Positions 12,204 through 25,484 of a stretch of DNA of 64,000 nt are shown in pieces. The translations under genes and the position numbers were made by a program. The stretch comes from Panopea generosa (taxonomy: Eukaryota > Mollusca > Bivalvia > Adapedonta > Hiatellidae), in the NCBI GenBank assembly GCA_029582155.1, contig CM055895.1:49349417-49413416 (forward strand). Direction: 5' to 3'. Each line of letters begins with the position of its first letter. The first letter of the stretch is position 1. A model generated the notes under the pieces. It did not search any database, was not told where the DNA came from, and was given only the letters and a program-made list of their open reading frames with translations.

Positions 12204-13790
12204 AGCTCTATTGGCCTAAGACCAGAAGTGCGTATGCGATTTCACATTGTCTGTCGTCCGTCGTCTGTCTCCATTTAGCAGCACTTTCTGTGAACCAAAC
12301 ACTAGGTCATTTAAACTCTAACGTCACATGGATGTTAATATTGCATAGGAGACTATACAGAAATGTTTCATCTGAAATTCAAGACGGCCGCGGTAACAAA
12401 AAATAGTAAAAAAATTAAAAAAATATTCTGTTCATGAACCACTCAACAGATTTTGAAAATATTTATGTAGTAACGATAACCAACTATAATTCTATTAGAT
12501 GTGTACAAAATGTATCCCTGGGGTTAACAGAAGTAGTTCCAACCCAATGTTTTAATTAGGGAATACATATCGTTATAATTAACAGTGATATATATTTTTT
12601 TATATGAAATTTTAAAATTTTGCCAATATTTCGACAGAAGCATAGTTTGGTAAAGGAGGTTATAATTGCAAAAAGATATTGGGTTTCACTGTCTTAATGG
12701 GCCAAGAGAGGCCCTAAAAGGGTAAAAATCAGTCAGATTTGTTCATACTGCCATATATTATCCATATGAAGAATAAAGGGGCTAGTATGTATAGGGGCCA
12801 TGTAATAGGACTTAAACTACCTATGAGTAGCGGTTTAAAATGTGTTAAAAAGGACCCTGTGAAGGTTGTACATAGCTAATTTGTTCATCCGTTATTTATT
12901 CAATTTGAGTTTTGAAGCATTTACTAGTCATATTTACTAAGATATTGTTATAAAAAAAAATATTTTCCAAAAGGGGCCAGGTGGGGTCACAAAATAGTTT
13001 AAATTGAACAATTTCAAAATTCGTCTTCTCAACAACTGGTCGGTTAAATAATGGTTAAAATTTTGTCAATGTTTTTTAAACAGCCAGCCAGTCAAATATG
13101 TTCATAATTGATATTATTATTGTCTATTGGGTTTGAATCTTTAACGAGTATAATGGCTAGGGTATATAGGTGACTTGTAAGGGAACTTCGAGTTTTGAAT
13201 ATGAATACTATAGGGAAATGAAATAATCCCATTTTCTTATCCATTTCTTCAATATTTATTTATAGTTTTATATCTGAAGCATTGTCAAGTCCTATCGCAT
13301 TAGATTTGGTTCAATAAAGAGGGTAATCGAATATCCAAAAGACTTAAAGAAAAGGTTGGAATTGAGAAATTTCAAATTTTCGTTCAATAACCTTTCCGTC
13401 AAATGTGTTCGCAAGTCAAGGGATTGAATATATAGGGACACTGTAAGGCGACTTTTACTTTTACATGTAAGTATTATGGGTTAAAAAAATGAAATATTGT
13501 ATTTCTGCATTCTTATGTGCAAAAACCTTCTATTTTAAATCCAAAGCATTGTCTGCTCATAGCAAATCACTATGATTAGGCGAATGAAATTTTGGCAAAT
13601 CGAGTGGCTGTTATATATAAGGGTCCTGTACGAGGACTATATTTTTTAGAAATAAATGGTATGGGAATTTAAAGTATATCCTTTTCATAGTAATTTTTGT
13701 TTAGTACGGGTGTTGTGGGGGTATTTAGCCAAAAGGGATTAAGACGACCTCTAAAGAGGGTAAATATTGTGAAATTTCAAATAGTGCTAT
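12204..13790. mobile_element. Decayed interspersed repeat with internal sub-repeats
   Basis: It starts AGCTCTATTGGCC and soon reaches a GTCTGTCGTCCGTCGTCTG tract, a pattern I associate with abundant bivalve interspersed repeats. Several degenerate internal segments of roughly 300 bp follow. Each has a GGCC...AGGG(T)AAA-like piece (12700, 12970, 13315, 13735) and a TATAGGG...TGTAA-GGACTT piece (12787, 13160, 13425, 13615). No reading frame survives. The class is unknown; a non-autonomous DNA element is one possibility. Confidence 0.45.
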
Positions 13791-13805
13791 TGGCACTATG
13801 AGTCA

Positions 13806-14022
13806 GTACAGCGTCCTTACGCCCTCTTTTCCAACATATTTTAGGTAATATAAGACATATCCAGTTTTATTAGTGGAGGAGACTGCATAACAAAGCTGAG
13901 TAGAACCACCACCCTTTCAAACATTAAGTGTTTTTGAGCGAGTATGGCTCGAACTGACTTCCTTAGCGGTTAGAGGCAAGTAATCTTGAGACGGCGCTTT
14001 AGACCATCTGGCCAAGGAGTAC
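13806..14022 (-). mobile_element. SINE family gamma, minus strand
   Basis: On the minus strand the tRNA-like head reads CCTTGGCCAGATGGTCTAAA, then CTAACCGCTAAGG and CAGTTCGAGCC (B-box-like). The body has AACACTTAATGT, GGTGGTGGTTCTACTCAG, CTCCTCCACTA and GGATATG. The copy at 46473 aligns over the whole length. The long variable-arm-like spacing between A and B boxes suggests a Leu- or Ser-type tRNA ancestor (inference). Confidence 0.72.
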
Positions 14023-15800
14023 CCAAATAGAGTATTACATAATTACACGTTTGTGTTAAATTAAGTCAAATACGATATCAATATATTTACATATACTCCA
14101 TATCGTCAGCAGACTTGGAGCTTATGTTAAATACCCGTAATTGGTAGAGTGTCTATTTTGATAGAATATAGGGCTGAACCCGATTCTTTACGTTACATCT
14201 GACGAAATGGAAACTTCTCTTCTACCGTTTAAAATCGTCGTTTTATTCTCAAGGAAATTAAAACGTGTTGAAATACATTAACATGACATAACGATCATAC
14301 AACTGAGTTTTAAGTTTTTATGTTTTCTTTTTTTTTTACATGAATTATATAACCACGTTGAATCTGAACAATATCCTGAACTGATTGTTTACAAAATCGG
14401 TTACCAAAATAAGTTTGAAACTGTCAAATTCGATTTTCGATCAATGAATTTTTTTCATTTATCAATAATTCAATAACTAAGGAGCTATTCAACTATAGTA
14501 TACGGATACGTGTGCACCTGTATACAAACTATTGCATTTTATTGAAATAAACACGAATTATTGAGTAATGGAAATGACTTACCTTGGCACCAAGACTTAT
14601 ATATTTTAGAAATATGTGTTTTGAAACAATTGTCATGTTTAACTCGATTTTATATTCAAATACAATATCCAAGGTTAATACACAATGCAGTTAAAGCGAA
14701 CAAACTTCGACAGTTCGTATAAATACCGATTTGAGGTAAAGCATTAAGTTATCAATGTATTTGTTTTGTTATTACGACTCTTTGATATTTAGTACAGCCT
14801 GAACTCTTTGACTTGAGCAAGGAACAGCTGTATACTCTCTGTTCAAGATCTATAACATTGTCTAAGCTTCAGATTGTTAGCATAACTTGATATTGTAATT
14901 GATGTTCAAAGGCAACCAATGACAATACGTGTCGGATAGTTTATTTAATGATGGCGGAGAAATAGAGCTTAATATTTACATAATTTGACTAGCATTATAA
15001 AGGACTTCAACAGAGAAGAAAACTGATTTAAATGTAATGAACATTCACGTATTCACGCAAAATCTCGCGAATTCTCTTTTTTCAAAAATCCTTAAATATA
15101 TTCATATCAGAAATACAAATTGAAATTATATCATTGCACAATGGATTTCTCTACAAAATTACCATCAAATTGTGTTTAAAATTGTTGAAGAACTTATGAT
15201 TACAAAAGTGTATACTGAAAGTAAATGTACTTGAAATTTTACTTTGACTTGTAATATTTCAAATTCAAGATCCGTTTGCATGTTTAAAACATGATAATAT
15301 ATCTAAGGTTACATACACCTTAATTTTCATGTAAAGAAATCAGTTGCCTGTGAAACTTGAACTAATAATTGGCCCAATTATTGATATGCATACTATTTTT
15401 TAAAACATTTAGTGAAATATATTTCCACATGTTTCATATAATTATATATTCTGCTCTAAACAACTTTATCTCAAATTATCTCAAAAACATTTCCGCATAT
15501 CCGTGGACTTATTGCTTGTTGAAATCCTAGTAGATACTGTGAAGTTCTTCGTTAATAAGGTGACGAACAATGTTATATTATCATATTGTTAGGCTGGGTG
15601 TATGGTAAACTTTAAGATTATATGCTTTAGAATGCTACTTTAATAACGTGTATACTTGAACAGTGATACTATCAGATTGAATCTCTTAACAGTTGAATAC
15701 AGTTTACATCGGTCAGTATTTTAGTATGACCCCTAATGGGATGTAATCATTTAACCACTCTGTACATGATAGGGCGCTGCTATTGTTATCAGAATACACC
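14023..15800. other. No gene recognised
   Basis: AT-rich unique sequence. No repeat family shared with the rest of the window and no convincing coding stretch was seen. Confidence 0.5.
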
Positions 15801-15832
15801 AACCAGAAGGACTGTCAAAGTGGTAATCAGTG

Positions 15833-16036
15833 ATGACGAATCCCATCTTCAGCCTCGGTACGAGACGCTATCTCTGTTTAGTCATTAGTTTCCTGCTGCT
15901 CTGGTTTCTAATAACATCTTTGTATAGCACTACTTCTTTTTTTGTTAATATGTATTTATGTGAGGATTTCTGCGTTTTATACTATACACACGTGCATTCT
16001 GTCGTATGTGTAAAGAGAATGTTTTGGCGTGGATAA
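15833..16036 (+). CDS. Possible signal-anchor-encoding 5' exon (unrecognised)
   Basis: From the ATG at 15833 the frame encodes 67 residues. A short polar N-terminus with basic residues (GTRR) is followed by about 20 hydrophobic residues (LCLVISFLLLWFLITSLYS). That topology resembles the cytosolic tail and signal anchor of a type II membrane protein such as a Golgi glycosyl- or sulfotransferase. The frame could run into an intron at GTTAAT (about 15943) or GTGAGG (about 15960). No downstream exon was found and no family motif is present. It may equally be a chance frame in AT-rich DNA. Confidence 0.15.
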   Translation: MTNPIFSLGTRRYLCLVISFLLLWFLITSLYSTTSFFVNMYLCEDFCVLYYTHVHSVVCVKRMFWRG

Positions 16037-16223
16037 TTGTATTTACATTGTCTCGTCTTATGATAAGGTGATGGGGACGAGCGAGGATAGGAATAGGTTG
16101 ATCCGTTAACTAGTTTCAAGTTTTTGAGTTGCATCTTTTGCTACTAACTGTTGACCATAACCCCTATTTTCACATCTTATAAATTATGTATTGCACTTAG
16201 TGTAATTATTCAATATATATTTT

Positions 16224-16377
16224 TAATGTTAAACAGACAAATACACGCTTAAACATTTGGTCTAACTACTATGGTGGCTTCGTCCTTTGATTACTTCGTC
16301 TGCTGGGGTTAAATATATACATGTTCTTATTTGCAGATGATCAAATTGTAAGGTGTGTATTTGTCTGTTAAATATTA
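16224..16377. mobile_element. Small MITE-like inverted-repeat element
   Basis: The left end TAAT(GT)TAAACAGACAAATACAC and the right end, read in reverse complement, TAAT(AT)TTAACAGACAAATACAC form terminal inverted repeats of about 27 bp with few mismatches. They enclose about 100 bp of unrelated sequence. The element has no coding capacity. An obvious target-site duplication was not identified beyond AT-rich flanks. Confidence 0.6.
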
Positions 16378-18689
16378 AAAGAATACATAATCCAGAATAC
16401 CATATTTAACGTTAGCATAAATGACAGCTAATCGTCAACATATCAAGACAAATAAAACAAACCATACGCAGGAAAAATATATGTGCAGCATTCAATACAA
16501 TAAAAAATCCACTTTTAATAAGATGCAAAGCCAATAATCAAAGTATTTCCTAATGAAATATTATTTTCTCAAATTATTGATATAGCTTTGCGACAAATAA
16601 TAATTCTTTGAACGCCGTATTTCTCTTTTTATGCAGAGGACACATCTGTATCAATAATAAACGTTTGAAACAATTATGTTTATTATGCATATTTCAAATA
16701 CGTCATCATAAACTTCCTGATCACATTCAAAGGAATATTGATCCTAACATCGGACTTAATGTAGGTGATTGTTAAATACTGAACTTTAAGACGAGAAGTT
16801 TATACTAATCAGAGCGTGAGACCCATGTTTGACATTTGCCATAATTTCCTCTATTTTTGAAATGTTTATATATCATTTTTCTCTGCCAGTTGATTATTTT
16901 ATTAAGCATTAAATGATTAAAACGTGTACGTTTGTATGTATTTGTAGTTTTGACCAGTTTTCAAGTTTTACACTTTAATAATATGTATGTAAAGGTACTT
17001 CATTATGAATTTGTTAAATATATTGATCATATTGACAAACTCATTTAATAAAATACCTTTAAACATTTGTCATTTTAGCGTGGCATTTATACCCACTCCC
17101 ATCTATTGACATCTGTATTTCGAGGGTATGTATTATAGTTGTATCAAAATTATATGATTGTTCTGGAATCTATTTTAGAAAATCTCAATATTTTAGTTCC
17201 ATTTTTATTAGAAAAAACACCAATTCGATGGTACGTTCAGATTGCTATTTTTGCTTTAAATTGAGATAGATACATACGAGGTGAACAAACACGCAAGCAG
17301 CAAACATAAAACTCTATCTGTTTCCTGCCATTATACAGACTTGCCTCGTAGTATCTGCTTGTTAATAACTCCGTGAACTTCAACAAAGCCAACGACGTGT
17401 GAGCCTAGTAAGCTCCTATGATATCCCCCATTATTGTATTTGTTAATTTCCGCAACACAGATTTACCGCACAAATAAAAAGCCAATGACCTGGCGTGATT
17501 GTTTTTTTTCTAGGACATACAGGTGTATAATTGGGCTGCCAATGTATTGTGTAATACGAATCGCAGGATAAATGGATTGCAGATAAGATCCTGTAACTTG
17601 ATAACCAGTCGTCATATCAATCATTTCAGATTTAAATGTTGCTTCATTTCCTTATATATAAATGTGTTTACATACACATGCTGCTTTGTTTGGAGTTTGT
17701 TTCTGCATTAAGTGGACTATTGTTTTCGGTAATAAACAAAGATAGTTTTGAAAATTATAATTATATAAAGTCGTAAACATAAACAACACACACATTAATG
17801 TAATAAACATAACAATAAGATAAATTGATTGTGACAGTTTACATTGATTACAAACAGTTTTGTGTTACATTAATGTTCAGTGCAAACAGTTTAGACAAGA
17901 TTGTTTTTTTAATTATTTGATAAAGTTGTCTGATCATGCAAACATAACAAGCGTCGTAATATTCACAAGTCGTGACAAAACCCACAATGTTACATGTATA
18001 TATAAACGCTGCAAATGACATGCTTGTACACATGACGTCGTAGTACGCACCATCATTTAAAGCATCCGTTTTAATTAGTTGCCAAATACTTATGTTACTC
18101 CCTCCTATAGTAATAATAGTATTCATTCCATGAAGTTTATTAAAATGTAATATTTAAAAGATATTATCTAATTCAGAATACGATGTACATTACAAAATGA
18201 TACTTTTGTTTACATAAGAAATATTTATTCATTTATATTCAATAAAAGGACATCATATAAAACATTTTCAGTGTGTGTGTGTTTTAGGGAATAGTGAATA
18301 CAATCAGTACAAATAATATAATATGTTTCCTGTCCACAATAAATTGAATGCATGATGTACATTATTATTTTCCTTTTATTACGTGTATGCCAATTCCGCC
18401 AAAGTATGATTAGAATACATTAGTAGTTCCATTTTAATAAATACATACCCATCAATCTTTAACTTGATCAATTGTAAATATCCATTATGGCTTGATTTGT
18501 TCTTATTGAACAAAAGAGGTGTACTTGACTTTAATTACCCACATCTACTATGTTAAAACACTTATACAATAAACTTGTTTTTGCATCGTCTGTGTTTTGT
18601 TATCTTATTGATTTCAGTGTTGATGAATATTGTCACATGATTTCTGATGTTCATCCAGTATCTATGCTATTCGTCGTCCTGTACCACAT
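16378..18689. other. No gene recognised
   Basis: AT-rich sequence with short frames on both strands (for example minus 17848-18126) that resemble no family I know. No tandem or dispersed repeat is evident. Confidence 0.5.
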
Positions 18690-20696
18690 GTCGTTCTGTA
18701 AATAACATACACTTCCTGGCTTTCTGTAATTAACATACACTTCTTGACTTTCTGTTAATAACATACACTTCTTGGCTTTCTGTAATTAACATACGTTTCT
18801 TGGCTTATTGTAAATAACATACACTTCTTCGCTTTCTGTGAATAACATACACTTCTTCACTTTCTGTGAATAATATACACTTTTTCGCTTTCTGTAAATA
18901 ACTTACACTTCTTGGCTTTCTGTAATTTATATTCACTTCTTGGCTTTCTGTAATTAACATACACTTCTTGGCTTCCTGTAATTAACATACACTTCTTGGC
19001 TTTCTGAGAATAACATACACTTCTTGGCTTTCTGCAAATGACATACACTTCTTCGCTTTCTGTGAATAACATACACTTATGGGCTTTCTGTAAATAAATT
19101 AGACTTCTTAGCTTTCTGTGAATAACATACAATATTTGGCTTTCTGTAATTAACATACAATTCTTGGCTTTTTGTAAATAACATACACTTCTTGGCTTTC
19201 TGTAATTAATATACACTTCTTGGCCTTCTGTAAATAACATACACTTCTTGGCTTTCTGAGCTTTCTGTCAATAACATACACTTCTTGGCTTTCTGTAATT
19301 AACATACATTTCATGGTTTTCAGTAAATAAAATACACATCTTGACTTTCTGTAAATAACATACACTTCATGGCTTTCTGTAATTAACATACACTTCTTTG
19401 CTTTCTGTAAATAACATACACTTCCTGGCTTTCTGTAATTAATATACACTTTTTGGCCTTCTGTAAATAACATACACTTCTTCGCTTTCTGTTAATAACA
19501 TACAATTCTTGGCTTTCTGTAAATAAATTATACTTCTTGGCTATTTGTGAATAACATACAATTTTTGGCTTTCTGTAATTAACATACATTTCTTGGCTTT
19601 CTATAATAAAAAAACACTTCTTGGCTTTCTGTAATAAACATACACTTTTTGGCTTTCTGTAATTAACATACACTTCTTTGCTTTCTGTAAATAACATAAA
19701 CTTCTTGGCTTTCTGTAATTAATATACACTTTTTGGCCTTCTGTAAATAACATACACTTCTTCGCTTTCTATAATAAAAAAAAATATTCTTGGCTTTCTG
19801 TAATTAACATACACTTCTTGGCTTTCTGTAATTAACATACATTTCTTAGCTTTCTGCAAATAACATATAATTCTTGACTTTCTGTAAATAACATACACTT
19901 CTTGACCTACTGTAAATAACATACACTTCTTGGCTTTCTGTAATTAACATACACTTCTTGGCTTTCTGTAAATAACATACACATCTTGGCTTTCTGGTAT
20001 TAACATACGTTTCTTGGCTTACTGTAAATAGCATACACTTCTAAGCTTTCTGTGAATAACATTCACTTCTTGGCTTTCTGTGAATAACATACACTTCTTG
20101 GCTTTCTGTAATTAACAAACACATCTTGGCTTTCTGTAATTAACATACACTTATTGGCTTTCTGTAATTAACATACAGTTCTTGGCTTTCTGAGAATAAC
20201 ATACACTTTTTTGCTTTCTGCAAATAACAAACACTTCTTGACTTTCTGTAAATAACATACAATTCGTGGCTTTCTGTAATAAATATACACTTCTTGACTT
20301 TCTGTAAATAACATTCAGTTCTTGGCTTTCTGTGAATAACATACATTTCTTGGCTTTCTGTGAATAAATTACACTTCTTGGCTTTCTGTGAATAACATAC
20401 ACTTCTTGGCTTTCTGTAATTAACATACACTTCTAGGCTTTCTGTAAATTACATACACATCTTGGCTTTCTGTAAATAACTTACACTTCTTGGCTTTCTG
20501 TAATAAGCATACACTTCTTGGCTTTCTGTGAATAACATACACTTCTTGGCTTTCTGTAATAAGCATACACTTCTTGGCTTTCTGTGAATAACATACACTT
20601 CTTGGCTTTCTGTAATTAACATACACTTCATATCTATTTGTAATTAACATACACTTCGTGGCTTTCTGTAAATAAATTTTACTACTAGTCGTTCTG
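18690..20696. repeat. 28-bp minisatellite array 1 (about 70 units)
   Basis: Head-to-tail 28-bp units have the core ACATACACTTCTTGGCTTTC followed by TGTAATTA or TGTAAATA. On the minus strand most units lack a stop in any frame. Because 28 mod 3 is 1, one open frame passes through all three phases and yields a 28-residue protein period (three units of DNA). The many overlapping minus-strand frames here are therefore repeat artefacts. The array ends in a 130-bp spacer that recurs after array 2. Confidence 0.96.
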
Positions 20697-20797
20697 TAAA
20701 TAAACAAAAGGTTCCGTTGACAATTTAATGCAATATTTACTTAATTGTTTCAATAAAGTTATCAAAATATGTTATTTTATAACAGCTCTCAATAAAT
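20669..20797. repeat. Array-flanking spacer, copy 1
   Basis: About 130 bp beginning TTTTACTACTAGTCG and containing GGTTCCGTTGACAATTTAAT and TTGTTTCAATAAAGTTATC. It is nearly identical to 22576-22700. Its presence after both 28-bp arrays shows that array plus flank was duplicated in tandem, at an offset of about 1.9 kb. Confidence 0.92.
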
Positions 20798-20798
20798 T

Positions 20799-22598
20799 GT
20801 TGGCTTTCTGTAATTAACATACACTTCTTGACTTTCTATAATAAAAAAACACTTCTTGGCTTTCTGTAATAAACATACACTTTTTGGCTTTCTGTAATTA
20901 ACATACACTTCTTGGCTTTCTGCAAATAACATACAATTCTTGACTTTCTGTAAATGCCATACACTTCATGGCTTTCTGTAAATAACATACACTTCTTGGC
21001 TTTCTGTAATTAACATACACTTCATGATTTTCTGTAAATAACATACACTTCTTGGCTTTCTGTAATTAACATACACTTCTTGGCTTTCTGTAAATAACAT
21101 ACACTTTTTGGCTTTCTGGTATATCATACGTTTCTTGGCTTACTGTAAATAACATACACTTTTTCGCTTTCTGTGAATAACATACACTTCTTCGCTTTCT
21201 GTGAATAACATACACTTCTTGGCTTTCTGTAATTAACATACACATCTTGGCTTTCTGTAATTAACATACACTTATTGGCTTTCTGTAATTAACATACACT
21301 TCTTGGCTTTCTGAGAATAACATACACTTTTTTGCTTTCTGCAAATAACATACACTTCTTGACCTACTGTAAACAACATACAATTCGTGGCTTTCTGTAA
21401 TAAATATACACTTCTTGACTTTCTGTAAATAACATTCACTTCTTGGCTTTCTGTGAATAACATACATTTCTTGGCTTTCTGTAAATAAATTACACTTCTT
21501 GGCTTTCTGTGATTAACATACACTTCTTGGCTTTCTGTAATTAACATACACTTCTTGGCTTTCTGTAAATTACATACACATCTTGGCTTTCTGTAAATAA
21601 CTTACACTTCTTGGCTTTCTGTAATAAGCATACGCTTCTTGGCTTTCTGTGAATAACATACACTTCTTAGCTTTCTGTAATAAGCATACACTTCTTGGCT
21701 TTCTGTAATAAGCATACACTTTTTGGCTTTCTGTGAATAAGCATACACTTCTTGGCTTTCTGTAATAAGCATACACTTCTTGGCTTTCTTGAAAAAGGAT
21801 ACACTTCGTGGCTTTCTGTGAATAACATAAACTTCTTGGCTTTCTGTAATAAGCATACACTTCTTGGCTTTCTGTTATAAGCATACACTTCTTAGCTTTC
21901 TGTAATAAGCATACACTTCTTGGCTTTCTGTGAATAACATACATTTCTTGGCTTTCTGTAATAAGCATACACTTCTTGGCTTTCTGTGAATGAGCATACA
22001 CTTCTTGGCTTTCTGTAATAAGCATACACTTCTTGGCTTTCTGTAATAAACATACACTTCTTGGCTTTCTGTGAATAACATAAACTTCTTGGCTTTCTGT
22101 AATAAGCATACTCTTCTTGGCTTTCTGTAATAAGCATACACTCCTTGGCTTTCTGTGAATATCATAAACTTCTTGGCTTTCTGTAATAAGCATACACTTC
22201 TTGGCTTTCTGTGAATAACATAAACCTTTTGGCTGTCTGTAATAAGCATACACTTCTTGGCTTTCTGTAATAAGCATACACTTCTTGGCTTTCTGTGAAT
22301 AACATAAACTTCTTGGCTTTCTGTAATAAGCATACACTTCTTGGCTTTCTGTGAATAACATACATTTCTTGGCTTTCTGTAATAAGCATACACTTCTTGG
22401 CTTTCTGTGAATAACATACACTTCTTGGCTTTCTGTAATAAGCATACACTTCTTGGCTTTCTGTGAATAACATAAACTTCTTGGCTTTCTGTAATAAGCA
22501 TACACTTCTTGGCTTTCTGTAAATAACATACACTTCATATCTTTCTGTAATTAACATACATATCGTGGCTTTCTGTAAATAAATTTTACTACTAGTCG
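20799..22598. repeat. 28-bp minisatellite array 2 (about 64 units)
   Basis: The same unit as array 1. In the second half (from about 21600) a sub-variant with TGTAATAAGCATACACTTC alternates with TGTGAATAACATA, giving a 56-bp dimer. That region holds the longest minus-strand open frame of the window (21570-22538, 322 residues), made only of repeats of the type KAKKCMLITESQEVY. No signal peptide, splice context or non-repetitive domain supports a gene. Confidence 0.96.
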
Positions 22599-22700
22599 TT
22601 CTGTAAATAAACAAAATGTTCCGTTGACAATTTAATGCAATATTTACTTAATTGTTTCAATAAAGTTATCAAAATGTGTTATAACAGCTCTAAATAAATG
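22576..22700. repeat. Array-flanking spacer, copy 2
   Basis: The second copy of the 130-bp spacer. It differs from the first by a few substitutions and a short deletion near its right end (AAAATGTGTTATAACAGC versus a longer T-rich form). Confidence 0.92.
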
Positions 22701-25479
22701 TAGAGGTTTAAAATATTTCAAAAGCAGGATATGTGGATATCGTGACATTTTATGTTACAATTCTAAGTCCAATACCACTGGGTCACAAAGTATTCCAGTA
22801 CCAAATCTCGTTAATGACACTGAACCTAATCACACAAAACATTTATTTGATACCGATGTGTCTCTGAGAAACCACTTTTATTACCGTCGGGACAGATTTT
22901 CTTTAGATTAATGGTTAAGCTGATAAAACTGTTTCTTCATGAAGGTTTCCATCTAGGAAGACGGTATGAAACAATAGAGATGAAACTTAATATTATTGGT
23001 GTACAGTTTTTTTAAAAAAAAAACTACACCAGATGTCAAAGAATATGATAGGCAAACCGCCAAATACCTTAAATGTCTTTATAGTATATATAGTGTTCAA
23101 GATATTTTCTCAGCTAAATGAATATAAAATACTCTGTGTAAATTCTTTAGAAAACTCTCGTTTTTATAAATGTCTTAACAAAGCTGTCATTGACATCACC
23201 GGACTGCTCCGGGCAGCGCTTACATGTATATTTTGTAGCGCTTTTGCTACATAACCGTATTCAATATAGATACAAAATTTGGCAAATGCATAGAGGAAAT
23301 ATAATTGTTTATGACAATATAATGTTATGCTATATTAAGTGTTGAAAATATTACAAAATCCCACGTATTTTTACCACACCTTGTATATCTTATTCAATTC
23401 TCCAATTTTAGTTTATTTGTTTGTAAATTACTGGATGTTCCTTTTTTTTGTCGATTAAAATAACTTTTAGCAAATAAATAGTATCTTATCCTTTATAAAC
23501 ATATATTAATTCTTTCAACCCTGGGATTTATCCGAGTTTACTACTACAATGTTTGGAAAAAACTATAGTACATTTTATTACATAGATTATTGCCATTTGT
23601 CAGATATTTTATTAAAAAATCATTTTTCAAATGCTATATAGATTTGTTATTATGTAGACCTAAAATTTTCACTGATAATTTTATGTAAAACGATATTCTT
23701 GAATTTGACTAGCACGTATATAATTCTTAGATGGGTCTACATTGAATTCATTTAGTTCCACATAAAAATACTACTTGACCCATATTACGTTAAACAGATC
23801 TTAAATGCTTCATTCTTTGTTTGGTAATTCAAAGGCCGAGTCACTGATTAAGTCACTTGAAGCAATTGAAGTGAACCGCCGTTTAAACAAATATGACTTA
23901 TATGGACACAATAAGGATATTGTGAGTTTTCGTTTTGTGAGAAATCATTAAAATTATTTGATGCAAAGGGACCGCCTCAAAGTGATCATTATAGCTCTTC
24001 CATTGGATAAACCTAAGACATACAACGACAATAGTTTCTGCGAGTCTGCTATATATGAACAGTTGCCAAGCATTACTTCATATTTGTAGTTAATGCCAAC
24101 TGTATGTGTTCATGCGTTGAATTCACTTGATTTACCTAGAACTATTGGCATCGCAATAACGGCTTCATATCTTAAGTCATAAAAAATCCTAGATCGGCGG
24201 GAGAATGATTGCCTCAATATATTTAACAGCGGAATGTTTTATTTATATTATTCATTTTTGTAATCGTATCATATTAATAAAATAAAACACTGAGATCCTT
24301 AGCGTAACGTGTAATGTATTTCATCACAATGTAAACGTATCATTATTATGAGGGGCGTTCAATGCATTCAAAATTATTTCTAAAACATAAATGTTGTTTC
24401 TACAATAACAGTATATCAATGGGTAATTATGAAACATATAATACAAAAATATACTTCTGCAATATCTTACTGAACTGATACATATGCTAATAGAATATCA
24501 GGTAAATACAAAACAAAGTTTTTTCTGTATGTGTCGCGAATTGGTATGATACAAGTGATGTAATTTAGACTGCTATACGTGAAGTCTTAAATCACTCTTA
24601 ATATTAGCCGCTATCAAAAAACATATGTCGCTCAGAAGATCAAATGTTAAATAGTACATTTGATAGAACACTAACAGGGAGTTGCCGTAACTTATAATGT
24701 GAAAATTTGTTGCCCAACTCCATTTCTGAATATATAATAACAGCAACATTGAAACTATTGAACACCCTTTGCTTATATATAAAAAGTTTGTATTTTCAAA
24801 ACCATTATATTTTGTTCCACTGTTTTTGATATACGAAATTGTAAATGTCGTTTTACAACAATGTCGTTTTACAACCATACACCATTCGGCCAATTACCAT
24901 ACAAACAAGTAGTAAACTAAGGTGAAATAGTTTACTTTTGTCTAGACATAAGTAATTTAACATGACACCGATCTCCAGCGTGTCAGATTAGTTAGTTCAA
25001 TGCCAACGTTCATACACGCTGACGGCTACATGCCGCCATATAGTGTAATAGTAAGTGTTGGTTGAACTGCTGATAAAATGTACTTATATACCTCACGTGA
25101 GCTCTCTGTAAACAATATGACAGATAACATTGACAGGATGTTTATCAAATTCAGACGTTTATGTTTATTTGAAACAATAGCAGCCGTCTGGCATAGCTAT
25201 ATGCCTAAACAGTAGCAGCCAATTTCATTTCACAAATTCAAAATGGTATATAAACATCGAAAGAAATTATTTTGATATGTTATAAATATCGCTAAGTCAG
25301 ATATTTTAATTTAAAATAATTAGTTTGGTAAACAGAAGATAAAGAAAATATCTGTGAACCTTGAATAAGGTCATGTGTGTTTCTTTTTTGTCTTCTATTG
25401 GTTGTTGCGTTTTGTGCTTGCTTCCATTTGATCTTTTTTAGGGTATTATTGACTTTCAAAAATAGTTCGTACGTGCCAT
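22701..25479. other. No gene recognised
   Basis: About 2.8 kb of AT-rich sequence. The longest frame (minus 24573-24893, 106 residues, with one hydrophobic stretch) has no recognisable motif. No repeat shared with other parts of the window was noticed. Confidence 0.5.
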
Positions 25480-25484
25480 TAAAT

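Noticed and set aside
18857..22614. Dozens of overlapping minus-strand open frames, up to 322 residues
   Set aside because: All consist only of the 28-bp repeat read in successive frames. Overlapping frames are equally open and no unique domain is attached.
24573..24893. Minus-strand 106-residue frame
   Set aside because: AT-biased codon use and no motif; length is within chance for this composition and window size.
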